Positions 15,331 through 23,272 of a stretch of 23,579 nt of DNA are shown here, in pieces. The stretch is from assembly GCA_934373295.1 (NCBI GenBank), contig CAKROK010000030.1, forward strand, positions 1 through 23,579, written 5' to 3'. Position 1 is the stretch's first letter; the number at the start of each line of letters is the position of its first letter. Source of the stretch: an uncultured Christensenellaceae bacterium. GTDB lineage: Bacteria; Bacillota; Clostridia; Christensenellales; Christensenellaceae. Both the position numbers and the translations under genes were made by a program. A model generated the notes under the pieces. It ran no database searches, was not told where the DNA came from, and saw nothing but the letters and a program-made list of their open reading frames with translations.

Positions 15331-15388
15331 CTCATCGGCAAGCTCGCTTTTTAATCGAGGGGCAAGGCGTATGACGTGCGTATAATCC

Positions 15389-15422
15389 ATCTCTTTTGGC
15401 GGTTTGCCGCGCCAAAAGAGAT
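15389..15422. terminator. Hairpin after the MocR gene, possible weak terminator
   Basis: ATCTCTTTTGGCG (15389-15401) and CGCCAAAAGAGAT (15410-15422) form a perfect 13-bp stem with an 8-nt loop. It lies 15 nt after the stop of the minus-strand regulator gene. It lacks a T run on either side, so it may be part of the palindrome cluster rather than a true terminator. Confidence 0.4.
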
Positions 15423-15437
15423 ACCTTAAACCCCTTA

Positions 15438-16787
15438 TCACAAAACCCCCTCTATCACCTCTATCGCCTTATCTATTTTTTCCTCATCCAGCGCCGTATA
15501 GTTCATTATGGCGATGTGAGCGTTCCGCTCGTCCCGCATTTTTATATAGTGCGATAAAAATGGCAGGCGCACGCCCCCTTCAAGCAGAATTTCAGAAAGA
15601 GTCTCGTCATCCTTGTCCGTGTCAAGCTCTATCATGAAGTGCAGGCCCGCGTCCCGCTCGATCACGTTTTTCGCTATCCCGCTTTTCTCTATCGCCTCGA
15701 GCAGCTTCGCGCGCATCTTCCTCGAATGCGTCTTTAAGCGGTTGACGTGCTTATCAAACCATCCCAGTTCTATAAAATCCGCGAGGGTGTATTGCTCCAC
15801 CGCCGCGACGGCGCATGAATAAAACCCCAGCTTTTTTTCAAAAAGTCCCATGAGCTTGGGCGAAAGTATCATATAGCTTATTCTCAGCGTGGGCGAAATG
15901 CTCTTTGTGAACGTGTTCATGTATATAACGTTTCCCGTCGTGTCGAGGTTCATGAGCGGCTCTATGGGCATCCCTTTAAGCCTCAGCTCGCTGTCATATT
16001 CGTCCTCTATTATGTATTTTCCGCCGCGCACCCACCTCAACGCATCCAGCCTGCGCTCCGGGCTCATGGATATTCCCGTGGGAAAGTGGTGCGAGGGCGA
16101 TACGTGCAAAACGTCCGCCTTTAGCCCGTCGATGACCGCCCCCTGCTCGTCCACGGACGCATACTCAAGGCTCACGCCGTTCGCCAAAAATATCTTCGCT
16201 ATTGTGGCATACCCCGGATCCTCCGCAGCGTATACCCTGTCCTGTCCTAAAAGCTGAACTATCATATTGCAAAGATGCTCCGTCCCCGCGCCTATTATTA
16301 TGTTATCCGGGTCGACGTTCATCCCGCGCGTCCTCGCGAGGTGCTTTGCTATCGCACGGCGCAGCTCGTACACCCCGCGAAAGTCCATGGGACGAGAGAG
16401 GTCGCTTCGCGTGAGCGTCCCGCGCATGAGCCGCGCCCATATGCTCTGCGGAAACATGTCCCCCGCGTCTCTTCCCGTAAAATCCGCCGTCAGCTTTTTT
16501 GGCCCGTTTGGAATACGCTCCGCCGTCTTTTTTTCAAAAGCATCCTTTTCGGGAAGGGAGGATGCGAGCGAGCTGACATAGCACCCGCTTCTCTGCCGCG
16601 TATATATGTACCCCTCTGCGGCGAGCTGACTGTACGCCGCCTCGACCGTCACCGTGCTTATCCCCATATCCGCCGAAAGACCGCGCCGCGACGGCAGCTT
16701 CTCTCCGCTCTTTAGTCTCCCTGAAACTATATCCTCCTTGAGCTTCCTGTATAACGACTCGTATTTGGGCATTTTTCGGCTGTCCAT
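15438..16787 (-). CDS. pdxR: MocR/PdxR-type regulator (GntR HTH fused to aminotransferase domain)
   Basis: It encodes 449 residues. The ATG at 16787 is chosen because GGAGG lies 8 nt upstream; an ATG at 16802 precedes that site. A GntR-type winged helix spans about 5-75 (YESLYRKLKEDI, GEKLPSRRGLS, GISTVTVEAAY, GCYV). A class I aminotransferase-like PLP domain covers about 100-449, with HVSPSHHFPTG, IIEDEYDSELR and NTFTKSISPTLR, where Lys295 is the expected Schiff-base lysine. MocR proteins use this domain as a sensor, and the PdxR branch senses pyridoxal phosphate. The divergent partner is an ECF vitamin S component, which supports a vitamin B6 role. No pdxS/pdxT synthase genes are in view, so the gene symbol is tentative. 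The family is sure; the ligand is inferred. Confidence 0.88.
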   Translation of the reverse strand: MDSRKMPKYESLYRKLKEDIVSGRLKSGEKLPSRRGLSADMGISTVTVEAAYSQLAAEGYIYTRQRSGCYVSSLASSLPEKDAFEKKTAERIPNGPKKLTADFTGRDAGDMFPQSIWARLMRGTLTRSDLSRPMDFRGVYELRRAIAKHLARTRGMNVDPDNIIIGAGTEHLCNMIVQLLGQDRVYAAEDPGYATIAKIFLANGVSLEYASVDEQGAVIDGLKADVLHVSPSHHFPTGISMSPERRLDALRWVRGGKYIIEDEYDSELRLKGMPIEPLMNLDTTGNVIYMNTFTKSISPTLRISYMILSPKLMGLFEKKLGFYSCAVAAVEQYTLADFIELGWFDKHVNRLKTHSRKMRAKLLEAIEKSGIAKNVIERDAGLHFMIELDTDKDDETLSEILLEGGVRLPFLSHYIKMRDERNAHIAIMNYTALDEEKIDKAIEVIEGVL

Positions 16788-16802
16788 ACTCATTTCCTCC
16801 AT

Positions 16803-16884
16803 TATCTGGTATTAAATAATATAATCAAATTGGCTATTTAAATATCATCAGTTTTATTATAGTATTAGTTAAAACCAGAAGCAA
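16803..16884. promoter_or_regulatory. Divergent control region between MocR and ECF S component
   Basis: This AT-rich 80-bp gap must hold both promoters. CTGGTATTAA (16806-16815) and TTAAAACCAG (16869-16878) form an inverted repeat with one mismatch, 53 bp apart, each near one of the genes. This is a plausible operator pair for the regulator. Possible plus-strand boxes are TTGGCT (from 16830) and TATTAT, with a long 19-bp spacer, so promoter calls here are weak. Confidence 0.45.
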
Positions 16885-16899
16885 GGAGGAACCATAACA

Positions 16900-17442
16900 A
16901 TGCATAACCACAAACTTAAACTCCTGATAACCTCGGCGGTGTTCGCGGCGCTCTGCTGCATAGCCACCATGCTCATCCAGATCCCGTCTCCCATGAACGG
17001 CTATATAAACCTCGGGGACTGCATAGTGCTTTGCTGTGCGTTTCTTCTCCCCCTGCCCCACGCCGTCGCCGCGGCGGGTATAGGCAGCGCGATGGCAGAT
17101 ATCATCACAGGATATGCTTATTACGCGCCGGGCACGCTCGTCATAAAGGCCGCTATGGCGCTGGTCGCGTATCTCATCTTCGCCGCTATACGCCATAAGA
17201 GCGAGCTGGGCGCAATGATAACCGCAGGCCTCGCGGCGGAGGCCGTCATGGTCACGGGCTATTTCGGATACGCCGCGCTGCTCTTAGGCAAGGGCATTGC
17301 CGCAGCAGCATCTATTCCGGGAAATCTCTTTCAGGCGGTCGTGGGCATAGTCGCGGCGGTGCTCGTCTATAAGCTGCTGCCCGCAAAGCTCAAGCTGTTC
17401 TGCGCGCAAAAAGAGGAAAACACTCGGCCGGCTCAGGCATAG
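16900..17442 (+). CDS. ECF transporter S component, probably for vitamin B6 (PdxU-like)
   Basis: It encodes 180 residues with about six hydrophobic segments and no ATP-binding motifs. AGGAGG lies about 10 nt before the ATG. The N-terminus (ITSAVFAALCCIATMLIQIP), the GYINLGDCIVL segment and the GSAMADIITGYA segment are typical of ECF S components (BioY/ThiT/PdxU/FolT group), the substrate-binding membrane subunits. They work with a shared energising module (EcfT plus two EcfA ATPases), not seen here, so this should be a group II ECF system using a module encoded elsewhere. The divergent MocR/PdxR-type gene points to pyridoxine or related vitamers as substrate. The family call is good; the substrate is inferred from the neighbour. 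Confidence 0.82.
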   Translation: MHNHKLKLLITSAVFAALCCIATMLIQIPSPMNGYINLGDCIVLCCAFLLPLPHAVAAAGIGSAMADIITGYAYYAPGTLVIKAAMALVAYLIFAAIRHKSELGAMITAGLAAEAVMVTGYFGYAALLLGKGIAAAASIPGNLFQAVVGIVAAVLVYKLLPAKLKLFCAQKEENTRPAQA

Positions 17443-17467
17443 CATCACAAAAAAAGAGCCGCATCAC

Positions 17468-17506
17468 ACCCGCTTTCGCCCAACATCGGCGCGGCGGGTC
17501 TTTTTA
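17468..17506 (+). terminator. Intrinsic terminator after the ECF S component
   Basis: ACCCGC (17468-17473) pairs with GCGGGT (17494-17499), with an inner CGCC/GGCG pairing, followed at once by CTTTTTATT. A run of A upstream (about 17449-17455) could make it work weakly in the other direction too. Confidence 0.65.
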
Positions 17507-17549
17507 TTCCTCATATCCCCCGTTTATCGTTTTTTTGATGAGAATTTTG

Positions 17550-17578
17550 TTGTTAAAATATTCCCTTTATGATATTAT
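17550..17578 (+). promoter_or_regulatory. Predicted promoter of the trk operon
   Basis: TTGTTA (17550-17555), a 17-bp spacer and TATTAT (17573-17578) lie 28 bp before the trkA start. No riboswitch-like structure fits in this short leader. Confidence 0.55.
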
Positions 17579-17606
17579 TTATTTATCAATTTGACAGGGG
17601 ATATTA

Positions 17607-18986
17607 ATGATGAAAATTATTGTCACCGGCATAGGCAAAACCGGCATATCACTCACGAAATCTCTCGCCCTAAAGGGGCATGACATAGTCGCCGTAGACC
17701 TCAAAGGAGAGGTCCTCGCCGCCAGTGCGGAGAAATACGACATACTCACCGTCGAGGGAAACTGCCTCACAGCAAAGACGCTTCAAAACGCGGGCATAGA
17801 GCGCGCCGAGCTGCTCATCGCGGTGACCGGCTCTGACGAGACCAACCTGCTTTGCTGTCTCATCGCGCGCAGGCTCAACCGCTCCCTTCATACGATACCG
17901 CGCGTGAGAAACCCAGAATATCTCGAGCAGCTGCACATGATGCGCGAGGATTTCGGCGTCTCCATAGCCATCAATCCGGACATGGACGCGGCGGGTGAGA
18001 TGTTCAAGATAATCCAGCTCCCCGGCTTTTTAAAGAGAGAGTCCTTTGCAAAGGGCAGGGTCGAGATAGTCGAGCTTAAGGTCGCTCCCGAAAGCCCGCT
18101 CGCGAACGCCTCCATGACCGATCTTCCCTCGATAATGGGCGTAAAGGCACTCGTTTGCGCCGTGACGAGAAATAAGCAAACGTTCATACCCAGTGGCTCA
18201 GATACGCTTTTAGCGGGAGATCACGTCTTTTTGACCGCGCCCGTCTCCGTTTTATCGAGACTACTTGGCAATTTAGGCGTAACCTCTAAAAAAATACACA
18301 GTGTAATAATAGTCGGGGGAAGTCGTCAAGCATTTTATCTCGCCAAAATGCTTATAAAGAGCGGCGTAGCCGTAAAGCTCATTGAGCAAAACGAGGATCG
18401 CTGTCGCTTTTTAGCGCGGGAGCTACCTCAGGCGATAGTCGTCTGCGCGGACGGTTCGTCTCAAGAGGTTCTTGAAAGCGAAAACCTCACGCATATGGAC
18501 GCGATAGTCACGCTGACCGGCTTTGATGAAATAAACATGATAATCTCGCTATACGCCTCCTCGCGTGGTGTGAGCAAAATAATCACAAAGATAAATAGGA
18601 TAGAATCCATAAATCTCTTTGAAAAAATGGAAACAAGCAGCATCATAAACTCCGCCCGCATATCCGAGGGCAACGTCGCGCAGTATGTCGGCGCAATGCA
18701 GAATCAGACGGGCGCCGCCATCACCGTTCACAGCATCGCAAACGATCAGGTCGTCGCGATGGAGTTTGCCGTGGATTCCTCGACTCCGTTTACCGACACC
18801 CCTCTAAAGGACATCCCCATCAAAAAAGAGGCGCTCATATCCTGCATAAACCACAACGGCAGGACCGTCATCCCGGACGGCCGCTCCTCCTTTTCCGCAG
18901 GCGATACAGTCGTGGTGGTATGCTCCGAGACCGCGCCCATTATGCGCTTAAACGACATATTCATGCATACGAGGGCAGTTAAATGA
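17607..18986 (+). CDS. trkA: Trk potassium uptake regulator TrkA (two RCK units)
   Basis: It encodes 459 residues, the usual length for a two-unit TrkA. Two RCK-N Rossmann domains (about 1-120 and 230-350) each precede an RCK-C domain (about 140-225 and 370-455). The first Rossmann motif is intact (VTGIGKTGIS, with acidic VDLKGE after strand 2). The second (IIVGGSRQAFYLA) lacks the last glycine, so its nucleotide binding may differ. TrkA forms a cytoplasmic ring under the TrkH channel and gates it in response to nucleotides. Its stop overlaps the trkH start by 4 nt (ATGA), so the two are translationally coupled. Start: ATG at 17607, with a second ATG directly after it; AGGGG lies 6 or 9 nt upstream. 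Confidence 0.95.
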   Translation: MMKIIVTGIGKTGISLTKSLALKGHDIVAVDLKGEVLAASAEKYDILTVEGNCLTAKTLQNAGIERAELLIAVTGSDETNLLCCLIARRLNRSLHTIPRVRNPEYLEQLHMMREDFGVSIAINPDMDAAGEMFKIIQLPGFLKRESFAKGRVEIVELKVAPESPLANASMTDLPSIMGVKALVCAVTRNKQTFIPSGSDTLLAGDHVFLTAPVSVLSRLLGNLGVTSKKIHSVIIVGGSRQAFYLAKMLIKSGVAVKLIEQNEDRCRFLARELPQAIVVCADGSSQEVLESENLTHMDAIVTLTGFDEINMIISLYASSRGVSKIITKINRIESINLFEKMETSSIINSARISEGNVAQYVGAMQNQTGAAITVHSIANDQVVAMEFAVDSSTPFTDTPLKDIPIKKEALISCINHNGRTVIPDGRSSFSAGDTVVVVCSETAPIMRLNDIFMHTRAVK

Positions 18987-20440
18987 ACAAACGGCTGATA
19001 CTTAAAATAATCTCCATGACGCTGCTCGTGGAGGCGGCCTTTCTCATCCCGCCGCTGCTCATAGCCCTGTTTGACGGCGAGCCGGACGTCGCGCTGTCAT
19101 TTTTATACACAATGCTCGCGATAGGCGCCTTTTCCGGCGCGGGGCTGCTCATATCCAGAAAATGCGGAAAGCGCTTCCACGCGCGAGACGGCTTTGTCGC
19201 GACGGGGCTTGCGTGGATATTTCTCTCCCTTTTCGGCGGGCTGCCCTTCTTCATAAGCAGACAGATTCCAAACTACATTGACTGCATTTTCGAGACGGTA
19301 TCCGGCTTCACCACGACGGGCGCATCCATCTTAAACGACGTAGAGGCAATGTCCCGCGGACTGTTATTCTGGCGCAGCTTTACGCATTGGCTGGGCGGCA
19401 TGGGCGTGCTCGTGTTCCTGCTCGCGGTAGTCCCAAAGATAATAAAGGACTCCGGCTCCGAGCTGCACATCCTTCGCGCGGAAAGCCCCGGTCCGAGCGT
19501 GGATAAGCTCACCCCGCACATGCGCAGCACCGCCATGACGCTCTATCTCATATACATCGGTCTGACCGTGATAGACGTGATATTCCTACTCGCGGGAGGG
19601 ATGCCCCTATTCGACAGCCTATGCACGGCGTTCGGCACGGCGGGCACGGGCGGCTTCGGCATAAAGGCGGACAGCATGGCGAGCTACAGCCCCTATCTTC
19701 AAAACGTCACGACGATATTCATGGCGCTGTTCGGCGTAAACTTCAACGTATATTTCCTGCTCGTCATGAGAAAGTTCAAAAAAGCGCTGTTCGATGAAGA
19801 GGTGCGCGCATATGTGCTCATACTGCTCATCTCGACCGCGCTCATAACCGTAAACCTGCTGGGCGATTATCCCACCATCGGCGAAACCATCCGCCATTCA
19901 GCGTTCCAGGTCAGCAGTATAATGACCACCACGGGCTTTTCCACGGTGGATTTCGACATATGGCCCACGTTCTCAAAGACCATTCTGCTCATACTCATGT
20001 GCATTGGCGCGTGCGCGGGCAGCACGGGCGGCGGCTTAAAGGTCTCCCGACTGCTCATACTCGCGAAATCCGCGCGCCGCAACCTGCATAAGACGCTCCA
20101 CCCCCGCCGCGTCGAGATAATCCACTTCAACGGCGACACCGTGAGCGAACAGACCGTGCGCGGCGTGGAGTCATACCTCATCGTATACTGTGCGATAACG
20201 CTTCTCAGCATACTCGTCGTATCGATAGACGGCATGAGCATAGAGACCAACCTCTCGGCAGTCCTATCCTGCTTCAACAACATCGGCCCGGGCATGGACG
20301 CCGTGGGCGCGACATGCAGCTTTTTCGACTATTCATGGCTGTCTAAGCTCGTATTGAGCTTTGACATGCTGCTGGGCAGACTTGAGATATATCCCATACT
20401 TCTGATGTTCACGCGCTCGGTTTGGAGGCGCAGCATATAA
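18983..20440 (+). CDS. trkH: Trk/Ktr potassium channel subunit TrkH
   Basis: It encodes 485 residues, normal for TrkH. All four pore-loop signatures are visible: FETVSGFTTTGASI (about residue 97-110), FGTAGTGGFGIK, SIMTTTGFSTVDFD and GACAGSTGGGLKVSR. These glycines line the ion filter of this four-repeat membrane channel. It imports K+ (in some relatives also Na+) together with the TrkA ring encoded just upstream. The LHPRRVEIIHFNGD segment after pore loop 4 is a typical cytoplasmic connection. A short gene for a membrane protein follows after 20 nt and is probably in the same transcript. Confidence 0.95.
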   Translation: MNKRLILKIISMTLLVEAAFLIPPLLIALFDGEPDVALSFLYTMLAIGAFSGAGLLISRKCGKRFHARDGFVATGLAWIFLSLFGGLPFFISRQIPNYIDCIFETVSGFTTTGASILNDVEAMSRGLLFWRSFTHWLGGMGVLVFLLAVVPKIIKDSGSELHILRAESPGPSVDKLTPHMRSTAMTLYLIYIGLTVIDVIFLLAGGMPLFDSLCTAFGTAGTGGFGIKADSMASYSPYLQNVTTIFMALFGVNFNVYFLLVMRKFKKALFDEEVRAYVLILLISTALITVNLLGDYPTIGETIRHSAFQVSSIMTTTGFSTVDFDIWPTFSKTILLILMCIGACAGSTGGGLKVSRLLILAKSARRNLHKTLHPRRVEIIHFNGDTVSEQTVRGVESYLIVYCAITLLSILVVSIDGMSIETNLSAVLSCFNNIGPGMDAVGATCSFFDYSWLSKLVLSFDMLLGRLEIYPILLMFTRSVWRRSI

Positions 20441-20460
20441 ATAATTGGAGGTACTGTTAA

Positions 20461-20958
20461 ATGAAGGGCTTTAGAGATATCTTATTTTTCACCGTGATAA
20501 CCCTGCTCACCACGGCGCTTACGGTCATGTTCATATGCGCCGTATTTTCGCCGGATGCTGCGGATGATACGACGCGCATATGGGCGGGGGTGTTCGCCGT
20601 GGCAATACCCGCGGCATACACCTTCGGCGTAATAACCTATTTCAAAAAGCCCAGGCACGTCCACGCAAAGGTGACCAACAAAAACCTCACGCACATGCGC
20701 GGGCATGTCTCCCGACGCGGGCTATACTACAACTTCACGTTAAAAGCCGTCGAGCTTTGCGAAAACGGCAGATTAAAGGAGTATAACTGCGACGATGAGA
20801 CGTACTATGACTTAAAAGAGGGCGAGGGCTATGACCTGCTCATAAAGGGAAACACCATCCTCGGCATCGACGGCAAGGACGCGCAGGAGGAGGACGGCTA
20901 CGACGAGGATATCGACAAGGAATACGACTTCATATATCCGGACGGCCGCAAGGGGTGA
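20461..20958 (+). CDS. Small membrane protein of unknown function in the trk operon
   Basis: It encodes 165 residues. GGAGG lies 9 nt before the ATG and 20 nt separate it from trkH, so it is probably the third gene of the trk operon. Two hydrophobic segments (about 8-32 and 42-62) form a hairpin in the membrane. The ~100-residue tail should be cytoplasmic and beta-rich (VHAKVTNKNL, YYNFTLKAVELC, YYDLKEGEGYDLLIKGNTILGI), like a small SH3-type barrel. It ends in a very acidic stretch (KDAQEEDGYDEDIDKEYD). I do not recognise a named family with confidence. The operon position suggests a link with potassium uptake or ion/osmotic stress, but this is only context. Confidence 0.75.
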   Translation: MKGFRDILFFTVITLLTTALTVMFICAVFSPDAADDTTRIWAGVFAVAIPAAYTFGVITYFKKPRHVHAKVTNKNLTHMRGHVSRRGLYYNFTLKAVELCENGRLKEYNCDDETYYDLKEGEGYDLLIKGNTILGIDGKDAQEEDGYDEDIDKEYDFIYPDGRKG

Positions 20959-21007
20959 TTTACGCCCATATCATAAGAATTTCTATACGATTTCAAAAAA
21001 CTGCATA

Positions 21008-21037
21008 TTGCCCTCAAATCACTGTGGGGGCTATAAT
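21008..21037 (+). promoter_or_regulatory. Predicted promoter of gpsA
   Basis: TTGCCC (21008-21013), an 18-bp spacer and TATAAT (21032-21037), 34 bp before the gpsA start. A second TATAAT at 21053-21058 has no clear -35 box. This separates the gpsA group from the trk operon, although no terminator is visible between them. Confidence 0.5.
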
Positions 21038-21071
21038 TTTTATTATACTATTTATAATACGGTGAATATAC

Positions 21072-22031
21072 ATGAAAATTTTTGTTATAGGCTGCGGAAG
21101 ATGGGGGACGTGCATCGCGTGGTATCTTGACCGCGTCGGGCAGGATGTGACCATCTACGGCAGGCAGACGTCAAAAAACATGCGTGAGCTGCTCTCCACA
21201 CGCTCAAACGGCGTGTTTACGCTTAACGACGGCATAAAGCTCACGAACGACCTTTCCGGCGCACGGGATGCGGATATAATCGTGATATCGATAGGCTGTC
21301 AGCACCTGCGCGCGCTCATGGGCGAGCTTGCGCCGCTCGGGCTTAAAGACAAGATATTCTGCCTGTGCATGAAGGGACTGGAGATGGACACGGGTATGCG
21401 GTTATCTCAAATCGTCGAGCAAAGCTGCGACCCGACAAACTCCGTCGCCGTCTGGCTGGGGCCGGGACATGTTCAGGAGTTCTCCCGCGGCGTACCCAAC
21501 CTCATGGTGATAGATTCAAACGACAGGGACGTGAAAAAGCTGCTCATAAACAGCTTTTCCAGCGATCTGATACGCTTTTACTACGGCGAGGACATGATAG
21601 GCAGCGAGATAGGCGCGGCGGCTAAAAACGTCGTGGGCATAGCTGCGGGAGCTCTCGACGGGCTGGGGCTATCCTCATTAAAGGGCGGCCTCATGAGCAG
21701 AGGCGCGAGGGAGATATCCCGCCTCATAACGGCGATGGGCGGAAATGGCCTGTCCGCATACGGCCTTTGCCACTTAGGCGACTATGAAGCGACGCTCTTT
21801 TCGCCGCATTCCCACAACCGCCGCTTTGGCGAGCTGCTCGTAAAGGGGGAAAAATACGATAAGCTCGCGGAGGGCTGCTACACCGTCAAGGCGCTCATGC
21901 TGTTAGCGGAAAAATACGACGTCGACCTGCCCATATGCAGCGCGGTCTATGACATAATATACGGCCATAAGGACGCGAGGGAGGTGCTTCAAGGCATATT
22001 TGACCGCTCGCTTACGACCGAGTTTAAATGA
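21072..22031 (+). CDS. gpsA: NAD(P)-dependent glycerol-3-phosphate dehydrogenase
   Basis: It encodes 319 residues, close to the usual ~330. It reversibly reduces dihydroxyacetone phosphate to sn-glycerol 3-phosphate in the cytoplasm, the backbone for phospholipids and glycerol-containing wall polymers. The N-terminus has the Rossmann motif IGCGRWGT (6-13). Lys101 in CMKGLE and Lys185 in GAAAKNVVGIAAG match the catalytic lysines of the family. GPGHVQEFSRGVPN (130-143) corresponds to the GPSFA/GPSHA segment, and NRRFGELLVKG is the family's C-terminal motif. The start has only a weak GGTGA site 7 nt upstream. A chromosome may carry more than one gpsA-like gene; this one is divergent (GPGHV) and grouped with a lipoprotein and TraX rather than with plsX/plsY or der. 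Confidence 0.92.
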   Translation: MKIFVIGCGRWGTCIAWYLDRVGQDVTIYGRQTSKNMRELLSTRSNGVFTLNDGIKLTNDLSGARDADIIVISIGCQHLRALMGELAPLGLKDKIFCLCMKGLEMDTGMRLSQIVEQSCDPTNSVAVWLGPGHVQEFSRGVPNLMVIDSNDRDVKKLLINSFSSDLIRFYYGEDMIGSEIGAAAKNVVGIAAGALDGLGLSSLKGGLMSRGAREISRLITAMGGNGLSAYGLCHLGDYEATLFSPHSHNRRFGELLVKGEKYDKLAEGCYTVKALMLLAEKYDVDLPICSAVYDIIYGHKDAREVLQGIFDRSLTTEFK

Positions 22032-22046
22032 TAAAGGGAGATTTTT

Positions 22047-22415
22047 ATGAAAAAAACGTTGGCATTGATACTATCCGCGCTCGCGCTATGCGCACTCATT
22101 TCAGGCTGTCAAAAGCCCGCCGAGGACGACTCCTATAAGATCACGCTGGAGGGCAACCCCTCTACGGGCTATATGTGGTTCTGCACCGCCGATCCAGAGG
22201 GCATAGTCGACGTAAAGAGCAACTATATCGAGGATGAACACGAGCCGGACGTCGTGGGCGTGGGTGGTAAATACGTCTTTACCGTCGAGGGACTAAAAGA
22301 GGGCGACGTCACGCTGACGTTCATTTACGCACGCTCGGAAACGGGCGACGAGCTTGCCGACACGCGCGAATACACTCTTCACTCCGATGCCTCCGGCGTA
22401 ATCACAGATAAATAA
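22047..22415 (+). CDS. Chagasin-like (I42) cysteine-protease inhibitor lipoprotein
   Basis: It encodes 122 residues with a lipoprotein signal peptide: KK at the N-terminus, a hydrophobic core, and lipobox LISGC with Cys21. Three loop motifs of the chagasin/I42 family appear in order: NPSTGYMW (37-44; family NPTTGY), GVGGKY (71-76; family GxGG) and YARS (94-97; where the family usually has RPW). These loops block papain-type cysteine proteases; the missing Pro-Trp in loop three could weaken binding. It would be anchored outside the membrane, guarding against host or self proteases. AGGGAG lies 6 nt before the ATG, and 15 nt separate it from gpsA, with TraX following after 11 nt, so the three look like an operon. 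Confidence 0.85.
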   Translation: MKKTLALILSALALCALISGCQKPAEDDSYKITLEGNPSTGYMWFCTADPEGIVDVKSNYIEDEHEPDVVGVGGKYVFTVEGLKEGDVTLTFIYARSETGDELADTREYTLHSDASGVITDK

Positions 22416-22426
22416 AGAGGCAAACC

Positions 22427-23173
22427 TTGAAAAAGCCCGTGCTCAATTCCGACCACTTAAAGCTGATAGCCATCGCGGCGATGACCATCGACCACGTGAC
22501 GTCCGTCGTATTTCCCGGATATCCGACGGATTGGTACATTCTCCTGATGCACGTAATAGGAAGGATTGCCGCGCCCATCTTCTGGTATTTTATCGCAGAG
22601 GGTTTTCACTACACACATGACGTGAAAAAATACGCCCTGCGCCTTTTCGCGTTTGCGATAATCTCTCACTTCGCATACAACTTCGCGTTCGGCATACCTT
22701 TCATCCCCTTTAAGACGTCTGTTTTCAACCAGACGAGCGTCATTTGGCCGCTCGCATGGGGATTGGTCGCGCTTGCGATAAACAAAAGCCCGCGCTTTAA
22801 GCCCTGGCAGAGGATACTGCTCATACTGCTCATCTGCGCGGTGACGTTCCCCTCTGACTGGAGCTGCATCGCCGTACTCGCGATACTCTACATCGGCGAA
22901 TACCGCGGTTGCTTCAAAAAGCAGATGGGGTTCATGATGCTGTTTGTGGCGATGTACGCCGCGGTCTACGCGATCTTCATAAACACGGCCTACGGCATAA
23001 TCCAGCTATGCGCCGCGCTCGCCATACCGATCTTGAGCCTTTACAACGGGCAAAAGGGCAATATTAAGGGCATGAAGTGGTTCTTTTACATCTACTATCC
23101 CGTCCACCTCGTGATATGCGGCGTCATCCGCCTGCTTTTAAACGGCGATATCGGCGTGATGATAGGCGGCTGA
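22427..23173 (+). CDS. TraX-family integral membrane protein
   Basis: It encodes 248 residues from a TTG at 22427 with AGAGG 6 nt upstream; no in-frame ATG fits better. The start LNSDHLKLIAIAAMTIDH, with Asp-His at the end of helix 1, then GRIAAPIFWYFIAEGFHYT, are the hallmarks of TraX proteins. About eight membrane helices follow, ending with FFYIYYPVHLVICGVIRLLL, as in acyltransferase-like relatives. F-plasmid TraX acetylates pilin, but most chromosomal Firmicutes members stand far from conjugation genes and their substrate is unknown. The same holds here: no conjugation or relaxase gene is in the window. Its placement beside gpsA and a lipoprotein hints at cell-envelope modification, a weak inference. 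Confidence 0.85.
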   Translation: MKKPVLNSDHLKLIAIAAMTIDHVTSVVFPGYPTDWYILLMHVIGRIAAPIFWYFIAEGFHYTHDVKKYALRLFAFAIISHFAYNFAFGIPFIPFKTSVFNQTSVIWPLAWGLVALAINKSPRFKPWQRILLILLICAVTFPSDWSCIAVLAILYIGEYRGCFKKQMGFMMLFVAMYAAVYAIFINTAYGIIQLCAALAIPILSLYNGQKGNIKGMKWFFYIYYPVHLVICGVIRLLLNGDIGVMIGG

Positions 23174-23175
23174 TG

Positions 23176-23192
23176 TGCGCCCTGCGGGCGCA
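23176..23192 (+). other. Small GC hairpin right after the TraX gene
   Basis: TGCGCCC (23176-23182) and GGGCGCA (23186-23192) form a perfect 7-bp stem with a 3-nt loop. No T run follows, so it probably only protects or pauses the transcript before the stronger terminator downstream. Confidence 0.5.
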
Positions 23193-23218
23193 ATTTATAC
23201 TGAAGAAGTATAAAATAA

Positions 23219-23254
23219 GCGCACAGGCTGAGGGGCTTGTGCGCTTTATTTTAA
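23219..23254 (+). terminator. Intrinsic terminator of the gpsA-lipoprotein-TraX group
   Basis: GCGCACAGGC (23219-23228) pairs with GCTTGTGCGC (23235-23244) with one G-U pair and a 6-nt loop, followed by TTTATTTTAA. The flanking AAAATAA and TTTATTTT can extend the stem, so it may act in both directions. Confidence 0.8.
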
Positions 23255-23272
23255 AATGGGAAATTCTCTCGT

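Noticed and set aside
15115..15441. Overlapping open frames on both strands of the hairpin cluster
   Set aside because: They are translations of the palindromes and lack ribosome sites; coding on both strands over perfect inverted repeats is not credible.
16803..16899. Riboswitch before the ECF S component
   Set aside because: The gap is short, AT-rich and lacks stems of known vitamin riboswitches; the inverted repeat fits an operator better.
22427..23173. TraX as evidence for a conjugative element
   Set aside because: No relaxase, coupling protein, pilus or integrase gene is present, and chromosomal TraX-family genes are common in Firmicutes.
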